From Bemisia tabaci (Eukaryota; Arthropoda; Insecta; Hemiptera; Aleyrodidae), in NCBI RefSeq assembly GCF_918797505.1, contig NC_092795.1, positions 7,845,434 to 7,909,433 of the forward strand: DNA of 64,000 bases, written 5' to 3'. This document shows, one piece after another, positions 20,662-32,083 of the stretch; position 1 is the stretch's first letter, and each line of letters begins with the position of its first letter. Both the position numbers and the translations under genes were made by a program. The notes beneath the pieces are model-generated. The model saw only the letters and a program-made list of their open reading frames with translations, was not told the origin of the DNA and did no database searches.

Positions 20662-21126
20662 TTTACTGAAACGCTTTTATACGCTGTAGTAAAAAGTATA
20701 TTAACATACGGATGTGAAGTTTGGCAGCTGAAGAAACGGACACAGGATATGCTAAGAGCAACGGAGATGGATTTCTGGAGAAGGTCGGCAGGAATTTCTA
20801 GGAGAGATCGGGTCCGTAATGATAGAGTGCGTCAGATAATGGAAGTCGAAAATGACATCGTGTTCGACGTCATGACCAAACAACTTGTTTGGTATGGTCA
20901 TGTCAATAGGATGACGGAAGAGAGGCTGCCAAAAAAGATGCTTGATTGGGTTCCTCCTGGGAGGAGGCGTAGGGGACGCCCAGTGAGAGGTTGGCGACAG
21001 GGGGTGTTAAGTGAGATGAGGGAGTGTCAACTCCCTGATAACCTGTGGGAAGACCGAGCTTTGTGGCGATTAGGTGTCGCAAAGCGCCAAAGAGCGCTAT
21101 AACAGCGACTCGTATGTATGTATGTA
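20662..21126 (+). pseudogene. 5'-truncated LINE (non-LTR retrotransposon) ORF2 tail
   Basis: The frame reads LLYAVVKSILTYGCEVWQLK, then RATEMDFWRRSAGISRRDR, LVWYGHVNRMTEERLPKKML and GRRRRGRPVRGW, to a stop at 21102. The block SILTYGCEVW followed by W-x-GHV-RM, ERLPKK and GRRRRGRP is the usual C-terminal region after the reverse transcriptase domain in insect non-LTR retrotransposons (RTE/Jockey-like groups). The 3' end is a short (TATG)n run at 21112-21126. The reverse transcriptase core and endonuclease are absent, so this is a dead 5'-truncated insertion. The last ~140 codons are uninterrupted, so it is fairly young. Confidence 0.8.
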
Positions 21127-22309
21127 TTTACTGAATAGGGAGTAACAAACAAAATAAATGTTAGAAATGAAAAATCCCACCAAAAATATTTCCATGTGAA
21201 GATGAACCGCCAAACTAAAAAGTAAACATTCATCGCTTAAAATTCAGTGATATCCCTCAAAATAGACGCCAGGTAAATATATTTAAACAAATTTCTCTAA
21301 TATTAATTTTAAGTTCTAAAGTAGAGCGTTCTCAGTGTCGCCTGTCGTATGCGATGAACGATGAACCGAAGAGCATTAAAATGTCGCTAACCTTGCAAAC
21401 ATAAACGATCATCTAAACTAGTTTCACCTCTACTCCCAATAAACTATGAATTCAAGACGAAAATTACCGTCGCAAAGTTTACTTTTTGCAAAGAATGTAC
21501 CTAAATTGCACAATCCCAGCAACATTGAAATGCTCTTAGTTCCTTTTTGCAAAATGCGATCCAATTGGTTGTTGCTGCAAAAAAATAGTTTCCCACAACC
21601 TGCTATACAATGCTCCAGTGACCATGTAAGTTGGCCCGAGCACTAACTTTTCGGGAAGAAAGCCTTTCTCCTACCTGGTTTCTCACGTAATATCCGCCCG
21701 AGTTTCGCATATCTTCCGTTTCTCCTCATCGCAGCTTCCATCAAACCGCAATTGCCCGGAAACTAGGACCGCACATCTTATCTGATAAAATCGTTCGCCC
21801 TTTAGACCGATTCTAGGGGGTTAGGCTAGACTAGTCGATGAGTCAACTGTTGATCTAATTTCATTACGTGAACGTAGAAGAAAAACGGGGTAAAAAATCA
21901 CTAATGTGTGATCAATTTTCAAGGACAATTCTGTAATTTCTCCTACGATTTTAAATAGATTAAAACGCGTAATATCCAAAATCTAAGCTCAGATTCGGAT
22001 TCCTCGTGAAAAATTGATGAGATTTCATGTATCATATGTTATCATAGCGTTGAGGAAAGAGGTTAAACAACGCGTATAGATTCTGTCGTACTGCCCCTTT
22101 GAACTACGCCGCCGCCTGTCGCCCGAGTGAAACCGAACGGGGAGGCGCCGCTAAGCGCCGCTAAGCGTTCGGTTTCGTCGCGAGGAATTCCTTACGATAA
22201 ATTCTTATTCTTCCTCCTCCGCTGACCCACTGAGCACTACCCATGTTGCCACGTTGGATTCATATGCTCGAATCAGTATGTCTACGTTACGTCTCTTTCC
22301 TTCACGCTA
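21127..22309. other. intergenic sequence, no gene seen
   Basis: No supported gene. GCGCCGCTAAGCGCCGCTAAGCG at about 22147 is a small direct repeat. The stretch 21950-22045 is an inverted partner of the array that follows: it carries the complement of GAGGAATCCGAATCTGA. Confidence 0.4.
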
Positions 22310-23200
22310 TGCTCGGGTATGATACATGAAATTGTATCAATTTTTAACGAGGAATCCGAATCTGAACTTCGATTTTGGGTATCACGCGTTTTAAGTCAAA
22401 TTTTTCAACTTCAAAAATCCGAAATGACTGACGTGGCTTAAAATGCCATCTCGGCTCCTGTTTGATGGATTCTCCTGAAATTCGGTGTCAGGGTATGATA
22501 CATGAAATCGCATCGATTTTTTACGAGGAATCCGAATCTGAGCTTCGATTTTGGGGATCACGCGTTTTAAATCAAAATCTGTCAAAATTCAAAAAATTCA
22601 AAATTCGAAAATCCGAAATGGCTTAAAATGCTATCTCGGCCCCTGTTCGATGGATTTTTCTGAAATTCGGTGTCAGGAGATATTTTTCGACGGGAAACTC
22701 GAATTTTTAGTCCATTTTTTAAAATTCTCAAATTCAAGATGGCGGACGTGGGCTAAAATGCTATCTCGGTTTCTGTTTGTTCGAGTCTTGTGAAACGCGG
22801 TATCACACGGTATTTTTCAACGGAAAACTCGAATTTTTAGTCAATTTTTTAAAATTCTCAACTCCAAAATGTTGGATGTGGCCTAAAATGAGCCCCGGTT
22901 CTGGCCTCCGTTTCTGTTCGTTAGAGCTTTGTGAACCGCGGGATCAGGGGTACTTTTCGACGGGAAACTCGAATTTTTAGTCGATTTTTGAAAATTCTCA
23001 AATCCAAGATGGCGGACGTGGCCTAAAATGCTATGTCGGCTCCTGTTCGATGGATTTTTTTGAAACTCGGTGTCTGAGGGTATTTTTCGACCGGAAACTC
23101 GAATTCTTACTATGTTTAAAAATTCTCAAATCCAAGATGGCGGACGTGGCCTAAAATGCTAAGTTGGCTCCTGTTCGATGGATTTATGGCGCCCCCTTAC
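22310..23200 (+). repeat. degenerate tandem array, ~130 bp unit, about six units
   Basis: GGCYTAAAATGCTATCTCGG recurs at about 22437, 22619, 22749, 22877, 23018 and 23148. Each is followed by CTGTTCGATGGATTT, then TATTTTTCGACGGGAAACTC and CAAGATGGCGGACGTGG. The first two units carry an extra ~55 bp segment (GAGGAATCCGAATCTGA to ATCACGCGTTTTAA). Short open frames across it are repeat products and not genes. Confidence 0.8.
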
Positions 23201-24973
23201 TACATGCCTACTCTTGTATTTCTGTACAGCCGCAAATTTAGGGTCAAGGGGCGCCTGACCGTCTATGGACCAGGTGGAGTTTTTGTCCTGAAAATTTACC
23301 TTTAGACGGCAATTCTCTTTATATTTTGTCTATGGTTTTTATGCCCCCCCCCCTTTCTCGCGGACTCTCTTTTCACTTTTCTTGCCTCCTTTTTCCTTCC
23401 ATTTCCCTCCTTCTTCCTTGCTTTTACTGCCCAGCCTTGTTTCCTTTTCCTTTTTTCCCCTTGTCCTTTCTTCCCTTTTTTTTCTTTTCCTTTTCCCCCT
23501 TTTTTCCCTCTCTTCTTCTTTCGTGGCGCCCCCCAAAGGCTGGCGCCCGTGTGCGCCGCACGCCCTGCACACGCCCTAAGTCCGGGCCTGGATGAACGAA
23601 TTTCATCATAACGCTAATATGCAACTATTCGGGCTCCATGCACATGTCCGGTTTGCAGACGCACGAAAGGGAAGGCATTTTAACTTTCCAGGCTCTCGCC
23701 GCTTCAACCGCTGCGGCAGTAATGGGAGGATCCGTAAGGACAGAGCGCCAATAGTCTCTCTTCAAATCCATGCTCATCACATCGTATTATTTAAAGTTAT
23801 GTACAAAATATACTCACATCCAACGCCTGTGTGCAACTTTTCGTGCCTAAAATATGCCTTCGTAATATAAACGAAGAATTGAAGGCACCCGCTCATTTCG
23901 GATCCTCGCAGTACAGCCTGCCGCATGCCATGCCGCCACTCCGTGGATGAAGCGGTCGGTACGGTAAATGCATGAAGTGTCAAAACGCCTTCAATACCGG
24001 GCGTATACAACACGCACATCCGTGGTGGCAGTCAAAAGAGACAAATGTGGCGTCCAAAATCAGGACACGCCAGGGATCTTCACAACTGAACACCGTCACC
24101 TTCTGACCTACTGACCTATCGTCATTATAATCATGGACAGGAAAAGTTATTGACCCTAATTCTGTTTATTGATGACACGCAAAATACGTTACTTACTGTA
24201 ATTAAACATTTTCTTTGCTGTATGTGCTACACTCGGGGCGGCAAACGGGGTGACCGGGGGGGGGGGGGGGGGTTCTTGGGCGGGGATTGAAGGTATAGAA
24301 AGGTTTAATGAGAAAATATTTTCCAGTACCAAGTGCTATCATTTGTGCCTGGTAAAGACTGCCAACGATGTTTTTACGTAATTATCTACTTTTCTTACTC
24401 CGCGTTCAAGTTTCCAAAAATATTTACGTTCGAAAATACGTTAGTGTTGAATGATCATACCGATACCTATCTACCCATGAGAATTATATTACGAATAGTT
24501 GCGTGCTCCCAGATCTACAAATATTTAAATCAGAATCTTTGTAGCATCTAAAAAAAAAAGTAAAGTATACGCCTAAAACTTAGGCTTGCGTTTTGGGACC
24601 TCCCGACTTAGTATTGTACACTCAGCACTCAATTTGATTCACTTCAATTTGATTATTCCTGTAATGAGAGAGTAAGGCCATTCATATCTTTTTAGTATAG
24701 GAAAAAAGTACCGCTTTTGCGTTGATCCATGAATGGTGGACCGCGCGTCATTTAGCTCAAAAGTTCCTGGTGGTTGATAGCCTTTAGAAGAAATACGCCA
24801 ACCCGTTCACAAAGATTAATCTAATTTAATTATTAATTAATTATATTTATTTGATTAATTTAATTGCCACCTGTATGCTATAATGTAGTTAGTACCCGTA
24901 ATTTTTAATTCTCATCAGCATGTCCTTAGATTATGCATGTACTTGTACTTGCTTGTAGTCTGTGATCCTTATG
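23201..24973. other. intergenic sequence with low-complexity tracts
   Basis: A pyrimidine-rich tract at 23340-23535 produces long but meaningless Ser/Phe/Pro frames. A G run lies at 24256-24272. AAGTCCGGGCCTGG at 23578 resembles a hAT-like terminus without a partner. No gene is seen. Confidence 0.5.
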
Positions 24974-25019
24974 TTTACCACTGAAGATGGCCCTATGGGC
25001 TGAAATGCATTTGGGTAAA
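24974..25019 (+). ncRNA. hammerhead-like RNA motif, possible Penelope-type element end
   Basis: The order is TTTACC (24974-24979), CTGAAGA (24981-24987), a GGCCC-TAT-GGGCT hairpin, GAAA (25002-25005) and GGTAAA (25014-25019). The outer six bases are complementary. This is the layout of a type I hammerhead: outer stem I, CUGANGA core, stem II hairpin, GAAA, a minimal stem III. It departs from the consensus by one extra U before stem II. Hammerheads are known in the terminal repeats of Penelope-like retroelements. AATAAA follows directly at 25018. Activity is unproven. Confidence 0.35.
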
Positions 25020-25309
25020 TAAAAAATGTAATTTATGCATCTACTTGGCGTACCTTACTCTCTCCGAATCAAAGATTAATCCATGCGTATCTTCACAAAC
25101 CTTATATCTCCATAAAATGTGTGGCTTTCTTTAAACTTAATGCGCTGTAATAACTTAAAACTATCTCTAAATTTTTTAAATTTTTTTTCTAAATAATCAC
25201 ACTATTCTTTATCAGATATTTTATCATTATTCATTTAAATCTACCCGAGAGGGAGTTCAACGTTTCTGAGACGTCACCGTCTGTTTTGTTTACTTAGGGT
25301 CTTAGAAGC

Positions 25310-25465
25310 CAGCGTGAATAATCGATTATCGATATCTCGCCATTTGAAGCTATGGTAAAGAATCGATTACTAAGGTGTTCACTGCGAACACCCTGATAAT
25401 CGATCTTTCTTCATAGGTTTAAATGGCACAACAATCGATACATCGCAATTCACGCCACGCCACTG
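25310..25465 (+). mobile_element. family B short TIR element, copy 4
   Basis: The left end is shortened (CAGCGTGAATAATCG). The right end CACGCCACGCCACTG is intact. The flanks are TTAGAAGC and TTGGAAGC (7 of 8 equal), giving an 8-bp target duplication. The inner GGTGTTCACTGCGAACACC is as in the other copies. Confidence 0.8.
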
Positions 25466-26020
25466 TTGGAAGCACCATATTCGCCTATTTTTTGCGATGA
25501 ATACAACCGCGCTGTGCCAAGAATTCCGCTGCGCATAAATGCCTCCACTTCTCCTGGGTACTCTAAAGGCTGCTTAGCCGCAGATCACTTTACGATCTCG
25601 AAAAATTCCTTCATTTTGTAATTTTTGGGTATGTAATCCCTACATCAGAGAGTTAAAATGATGTATCGAGATAGTAGCGGCCTTCCGACCAAGATCAAAG
25701 GGATAAGCTGCAAAGCGCTCCTTTAGCTACTCGGCTGCCGATCATCGGAATCATTCTAAGCTCCTTCATCTCGTTGAGTATGCAATTTGATCTCCGGGAA
25801 GTTAAAATAGTTGCTCAAAGCCCAGGTGAACGTCCACGGCCACCGACTTTCTCGGGCAAGGAGGAGCAATCGACCGTCTTGAAATAGGTGTGGGACTATT
25901 GTTTGTTTCACCATTCGCTTAAAATACGAACGAAAAGGTCGTCGATGACACTTGAAGCCCACTGGATTGGCCACGGTTGCATGATTTCGGGTCATCGGTG
26001 ACCTTTCAGTTTGTCCGTAA
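25466..26020. other. intergenic sequence; dispersed repeat copy 2 at 25745-25830
   Basis: The block 25745-25830 matches 12990-13080. A 98-codon minus-strand frame across 25756-26052 has no recognisable domain and overlaps the repeat and the next element. I do not consider it a gene. Confidence 0.45.
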
Positions 26021-26570
26021 TGGACCACTAGACAAGGTACGAATTTAAGCATTCTGATACATATTTTTTAACCAAAATTTCACGTAGAACACGATGCGCA
26101 CAACAAAAATTACCGAAATCAACTCCGTACGAAGATATTTAATGATTCCTGATGCGTGAATTCAAACCACCCGCTCAATAAAACTCAATGCTCTACGTGA
26201 TTCACATCGCCCGTTGAATATTATCGTGACAGTCTCTGCGATATGAAAATCTGGCAACCACAATTTGGACGCTTTGGCTCAGCTATAGCAAATTGCTTAT
26301 CATTTGAACAGCACATGGTGGGAAATGAACAGTGCTCGATTGAGAGGCTTGCTGAAACTGTTGTAGTGCGCGCTTTGACTCACGTAGCTTTGAGTTTCTT
26401 GTGAGCGGGCAGTTCAAAATCCGCGTAACCAATGTGAAATAAAAAGGTTGATGTCTTCGTCGGGGGTTAGTTTCAGTAATTTCCGTTGCGCGAATTGTGT
26501 TCTACGTGAAATTCTGATTAAGAAACATGTATCAGAATGCTTGAATTCGTGCCTTGTCTAGTGGTCCATT
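26021..26570. mobile_element. family E long-TIR element, full copy (~550 bp)
   Basis: The left arm TGGACCACTAGACAAGGTAC, AAGCATTCTGATACAT and TTTCACGTAGAACAC reappears inverted at the right end, with over 85% identity for about 120 bp. The interior includes CTTGTGAGCGGGCAGTT. Related arms occur at 31066-32122, 35322-35458 and 40860-41033. Confidence 0.75.
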
Positions 26571-26667
26571 TGGCGGTGTGCGAGGGCCTGTGTGTTAGCC
26601 CACAATTCATTGCTGCATTGGAGCGGTTCGTTTCTATATTCTTTCAACTATACTGAGCTACGTAAGC

Positions 26668-26842
26668 CGTGGTCACATAATCAATATTTTGGTCGATATC
26701 TCAAGGTCACGCGCTTCATATACCTAACCGACAATGGCGTCACGTTACACCATTTCCGTCATCTTAGAAGGCCCACTTAATATTTTGTACATTAACAGCA
26801 TGATGTTGAGATAGTGAGAAAAATATTGATTGTGTGACCATG
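26668..26842. repeat. palindromic repeat, ~175 bp
   Basis: GTGGTCACATAATCAATATT at the left pairs with AATATTGATTGTGTGACCAT at the right. Inner TATCTCAA and TTGAGATA extend the pairing. A non-coding hairpin-type element. Confidence 0.65.
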
Positions 26843-26864
26843 ACTCCAGGAATTTAGAATGACG

Positions 26865-28072
26865 TCACCCTAAAATGAGTTAACAATATCTGAGTTTCTG
26901 CATTGTCGTAATATTTTCCCTTTAATTATCGTAAAAACCGGGCAAAGAGTCAAGGATAATATATTACGCGTAGTCTTCGTTTTGCGGTAAGTAACAGCAC
27001 CGACGCAAGAGCGAGGCGTTTCGAAAAATTCCTGGAAACTCCTTAGAGGAACTCCTGTGTGTGGTTTCTTGAAAAAAACACTGAAATTAAAACAAATATG
27101 AAAAGTGGCGTGTAGCGTTGCGATTGGAGAAAAATAAACGCTCTTTTCGAAAGCAGGCGTCTATATTTGCAGAATTCGTTCACGGCAGGCGTAACGAGCT
27201 AACTATTCGACCACGGGTGTAGGCATATTGCCGGCTGGTTGAATTGAAGGCGCGTCACACTGTGAAGATGACTCGTCCGCTGCTACCCCGGCTCACGCGA
27301 CGTTGACGTCGCCGGAAAAGTAGGACTACACGTCTTTATTCTTGACTTTCTGCTCGCATTTTACCATAATTAACAGAGAAAATAAGTGTCATAATTGCAG
27401 CGATTTAGAATCTCTGACGATGTTTAATTTTTTTTTGTCGATGAAAATAATAAAACAAATGGAATGAACGAAATCGCATCGAAATTTTCTCTGATTTTAT
27501 TTGAAATCATTTAGACGCTTTTGACTCTCGGCCCGGTTTTTACGATAGCTAAAGGAAAAATATGTATTGCAAAGACTCGGAAACTTGAACCACAAAACAT
27601 TAATTTGGGTTTAGTAAAATTAATATAGAACGAGCGAAAATATTGCGTCGAAATTTTCGATGATTTTATTAGAGATCATTCCGGAAACTAAAACTGTTTG
27701 TAGTTTCTTGAAAAACCCTGAAATAAAATGAAACATAAGTGCAGTGTATACCGCTGCAATCGGAGATAAATACGCTTTTACTCGCTTAATACTTGCAGGC
27801 GTCGATATCTGAATTCGTTCATGGCAGGCGTAACGAGATAACTATTCGACCACGGGTGTAGGCATATTGTCGCCAGCCGGATTGAAGGCGCATCACACCG
27901 CGAAGATGACTCGGTCGCGTTCCCTTCCTTGGCTCGTGCATCGGTGCAGTTACTTACCGCAAAACGAAGACTACGCGTCATTTTTCTTGACTTTTTGCTC
28001 GGTTTTTACGATAATTAAAGGGAAAATATTACAGCAATTCGGAAACTCAATGTTAAATTGTACCCTAGTCTT
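26865..28072. mobile_element. TIR element of ~1.2 kb with internal direct repeats
   Basis: The left arm TAATATTTTCCCTTTAATTA, then TCGTAAAAACCGG and TAGTCTTCGTTTTGCGGTAA, recurs inverted at 27945-28032. Inside, a ~240 bp block (AACTATTCGACCACGGGTGT and GAAGATGACTCG) occurs twice, from about 27150 and 27775, and partial TTTTTACGATA units occur near 27540. No transposase frame is visible, so it is either non-autonomous or decayed. Confidence 0.6.
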
Positions 28073-28412
28073 ATGAAATTTGGCAAATCCTCAGACGCAT
28101 CGCCGCACTCGAAAAAAATTTTTGTGAGAATGGACTTATTGCTGGTACATCTCCAGGTGGCAGATCTCACTAGTAGGTACAAGAAATCTCCTCTTTTTTA
28201 AATATATAAATGTGAGAATTAATAGGTGTCGTTTTCGGTTTAGTATTTTCATTAATGTACACTTCCCGTGGCTTCATTTACAAAGGAAATAGGAAACTAA
28301 GAGCACTCTTTCTACGACTTTCTACAATTTCCATTTTAAGGTGATTCTATGTGATCTAGGGACGAGATCCGCCGCCACGTTGCGCTGTTATGCGGTTCAC
28401 ATCTTTGAGAAG

Positions 28413-28923
28413 CGATAATGGAGATGTTGCAGGTGTGAGGAATTTGCCATTTGACTATTGATTCTTATGTAAAAGTTCGCGAGAAACAGGATGGTGCCAC
28501 TGGTTTTCTCTGAAATCAACTCCCAAGCTCAAAAAAAGCTCTCAAGTTGAGGCCGAAATGGAGGAGATATCCCACGCAATCCTGAGAATTCACCTCTACA
28601 TCAAGATGAACTCGCCATGCAAAGATACTTAGGGAGCAAATACATTGACATGGCTGGGGACTCTGAAACTGAAAACACGGCAACCCTTCTAATGTATTCG
28701 GCTCCCTATCTTTGCATGGAGAATGTGCCTTGATGTAGAGGTGGACTCTCAGGATAGCGTGGGATATTCCCTCCATTTTGGCCTCAACTTGAGAGCTTTT
28801 TTTGAGCTCAGGAGATGATTTCAGAGAAAACCAGTGGCACCATCGTATTATTCTCGCGAACTTTAACATGAGAATCAATAGTCAAATCGCAAATTCCTCA
28901 CACATGCAACATCTCCATTATCG
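28413..28923. mobile_element. family C foldback element, solo copy (~510 bp)
   Basis: Its ends are CGATAATGGAGATGTTGCA and TGCAACATCTCCATTATCG. The arms run almost to the centre (about 28670) through GAAAACCAGTGGCACCATCG-type blocks. It is the compact form of the 1787-3734 element. The 120-codon minus-strand frame over it is a repeat artefact. Confidence 0.85.
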
Positions 28924-31065
28924 TAATGTATAAGATAACGCAAGAAACTGATCCATAACGCGTATAGCAGCATGAACTAAGTAGAATGATATCAAATTTG
29001 TCTAGATTCATAGTAAATGAAAGAGAGAGTGAGAGAGAGTCATTATAGCGCTATCTCCGTCTTACGTACTGAGTCAATGGGCGATGCCCACTATCGTAGT
29101 TTCAGGTATACAACAATGAATCTTAACAAAGTTGATTTCATTCTACTCAGTAGGTATCAATGCTGCTACACGTTATGGTTAGGGGGTGGGGGCACCAGGG
29201 CAATTTCCTCAGAGCCGCCATGACAAGAAAACCCCCACCACGAGATAATTTCTTTTTTCTTTCTTCTTTGGTAAGAGCTCAGAAGAGTTCTCTCATAAAT
29301 TAAATCATCAGTCCTGAATAAGCCCTGTAATAGCTCTCGTAATTGCCATAATGCAACATATCAGCTGAGAAGCTGGGGCGAAATCGGTCTCCACCTCCTA
29401 TTCTCTCGACTAATTCATACTTGGAGGGGGGGAGGACCATAGGTTCGCCCCCCCTCCCTTTTCACCCTAAATCCGCCGTTGAGGTCACAGGAAAAAAATA
29501 AAGAAAAATCTATGGAAATTTTAGTAATAATAAATCATTTATTCAAAACATAAATTCATAAGCGTCATTTTCAAAACAACTGAAACACACCATAAAATAT
29601 TTCGGATGAGGCTTGTTGAGTTGAGGCTGAAAAAAGTAACTCCGGGTTACTGAAATACCCATAAATTCACGACAATACTATTGTTTATTGGTAGGTTGGA
29701 ATGAAAGGTGTCGGAGTATTTAATTTTTGTCATAATTTTTGGAAACCTGGGAAATTGAATTTAGCTGGTTCAAAGATGGCACACAACAGACCTATTATTG
29801 CACATTGAGAATAGGTAGCAGGTTTTTCATAAATGAGTTCCATTTTAGTTATTTAGAAAAAAAAATTTACAAAATCAGTCATATGCCATGCCGAATGGAA
29901 TTGAAAATATTTTGTGTAAAATTTATTATCTATGAATATCTACAGTTTCATCTGGGCACATGAAAGTGTTATGAAGTGTATGAAGTGTATGTGTGTTATG
30001 AAGTGTGGTTGTTTTTTTCCCACTTTTCTTTACAATTCAATTGAATTGCTTGGCAGTAGCTATTTAAGTAGTCAGAGTTTAAAAAGTTAGCTAGTTTCAT
30101 CATGCAACTTCAAATTCCCTTCATCTGGCTCCTTCTTACGAACAAACAAACACAGTATTTTAGGAACAGTGGAGAATTTGGAGGCGAGTCAGGAACACGC
30201 AAATAAAGTAATTTGCCATCGAGAATTCTCTAAAGGAATCAGATTCCACCTGACCAAGTTGCAAATACAAGATAGGTGCTCTGACATAAACTATTATTTT
30301 TACATGAGTTGCATGTAGAAAACAAATCTACGTAAGGTTTTACCGCACAATGAGGGACAGCAACAAAAAATTGTTGTAATTCATCTTTGATTTTGATTGT
30401 TCCACAAACGATGAATCTGCTAGTACATTCACTTTAAAACCTCAAATTATAAACTATATGGATAACCCACCCGAATTGAAAGTACTATTCTAACAAATTA
30501 AGGTTGAGACCTTTGTGTGAAAGGTTTATTGTTTTATGGGCTGATACTGAAATAGATATTGACACAGTTAAATCTCAGTTATAAGTTTCTGACTGGAATG
30601 CTTCTGGTGCCGCAGTGCAGTGTGTTATGCCACTGACCAATATCATTGAAAATCAGTAAAAATATGATACCTATTTTCCAATAAGAGCTTATGAGATAAA
30701 AATATATTGGCAAATACTGGAGTTTTCAGTGAAAATTCCTCTTTCTAAAAACATCCCTGTATCATTTCTGAGAATCTTACTAAAAAATTCTAATTCAGAT
30801 TAATAATATTTTTTGTTCTTTTTTCTTAAATTAGAGAAGCACACTTAAAAAGCACCGATACCTGTAAAACAATTTACCTTGAGGTAAAATTATTTGATTC
30901 TGTATTTCTTCCTTTTTTCATTAGAGGTAGAGATACTTGATGACAGATCTTACTTGTGTCACAATGACACATATTTTTTTAAAAAGACACAAACAGTATA
31001 AAACAGAGGCTCAAGTGTGACCACGAATTTTTGACACGAGTAAGCTTAAAACCTGGAAATTAGAA
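28924..31065. other. AT-rich intergenic sequence, no gene seen
   Basis: No supported exon or RNA. GGGGGGAGGACC to CCCCCCCTCCC at 29425-29460 and AATCCGCCGTTGAGG at 29471 look like the tail of a dispersed element. (GA)n occurs at 29019-29040, and a short GTGT(A/T)ATGAAGT repeat at 29965-30010. Confidence 0.4.
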
Positions 31066-31288
31066 TGGACCACTGGATGAAGCGCGAATTTTAGCATTCT
31101 AACTGATGATCCTGCTAAAAAATTTCACATAAAACACGATTTGCACAAAGAAAATTGATGAAATTCACTCCTAGTTAAGAAGGCGGAGAAATGGTGCTGG
31201 GTCACACCATTTCCATTTTTTTTTCTCTCTTAGTTAAGTTACTAACGTTCTTATTTAGCACTGTATGATGAGTTGAATAAACAGCTGA

Positions 31289-31385
31289 GGTGTTAAATAT
31301 TCACTTTAATTTCGTTTTACAATTATGAAGCTGAAGCTGAAGCTTTTCAGCTTTCGGCCATCTTCAGAGCATTAAGTTTAACACC
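31289..31385 (-). ncRNA. hammerhead-like RNA motif, second copy
   Basis: On the minus strand CTGAAGA (31367-31361) is followed by U, GGC, loop CGAAA, GCU and GAAA (31348-31345), the same core and the same extra U as at 24974-25019, with a shorter stem II. The outer arms TTTAACACC and GGTGTTAAA (31377-31385 and 31289-31297) are complementary. A CTGAAG repeat fills the space between core and outer arm. It is not a canonical hammerhead, and activity is unproven. Confidence 0.3.
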
Positions 31386-31804
31386 GGTAAACTGTAAATT
31401 TTTAACTTATTTCTTATTTAGCATAAGTTGCAAAAAATTTGAATTTCCTGCTCACATGAAAAACTTAAGTCTACTTGAATCAAACCCCGCACAACAACGG
31501 TTTTGGCAAGCTTCTCAAGAAGCAGTTATTTTCCCTCACCCTGTATTGTTCAAATTGTAAAAAAAAAAACGTGCAACAGCTGCGTCAAAGTGTCGATATT
31601 GAGGAGTTGTCACATTTTTTTATCGCAGAGACTGTCATGGTGATGTTTAAAGTACAATTCAATTCAAGTAGATAATTGTGTTTTCTAAAAGCGGGAGGTT
31701 TGACTTTATGTATGGAAAAACGTTAATATCTTGGTTAAGAGTATTTTCAGTAATAATTTTTGTAGAAATCGTGTTCGATGTGAAATTTTGATAGGGAAAT
31801 AATT

Positions 31805-32083
31805 CAGGGTGTCTAGTTTTTTTTTTCATTTTGGGAAATCCTGATGAAATCCTGATTTTTCTTGATTTTTTACGGCTAAATCCTGATTTCATAATTTTCC
31901 AAATCCTGATCAAATCCTGATTTTTTGCGGAGAAAGATTAAAATTTCTGCATACACGTAAGTGAAAGCATAAAAAGATCCGATCGGACAGCCAACTTTCC
32001 TCAAATCCTGATTTTACGAACGATTTTTCCTCAAATCCTGATAGAATCGGGGAAATCAGGAATTCCTGATGCTAGACACCCTG
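31805..32083. mobile_element. hAT-like MITE with AAATCCTGAT repeats
   Basis: The ends are CAGGGTGTCTAG and CTAGACACCCTG, perfect 12-bp TIRs of hAT style. AAATCCTGAT occurs about seven times inside, a pattern typical of transposase-binding subterminal repeats. It interrupts the right arm of the family E copy. I could not define a clean 8-bp target duplication. Confidence 0.7.

Noticed and set aside
22437..23195. CRISPR-like array
   Set aside because: The repeat units are about 130 bp, diverged and without short unique spacers, in a eukaryotic genome. It is a degenerate tandem array.
23326..23624. Several overlapping open frames rich in Ser/Phe/Pro or Lys/Glu/Arg
   Set aside because: They are produced by the pyrimidine-rich tract at 23340-23535. 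All frames are open because the tract lacks stops, and the composition is repetitive.
28516..28878. 120-codon minus-strand open frame
   Set aside because: It lies entirely within the family C palindromic element (28413-28923), and the sequence reads as one arm followed by its complement. It is a repeat artefact.
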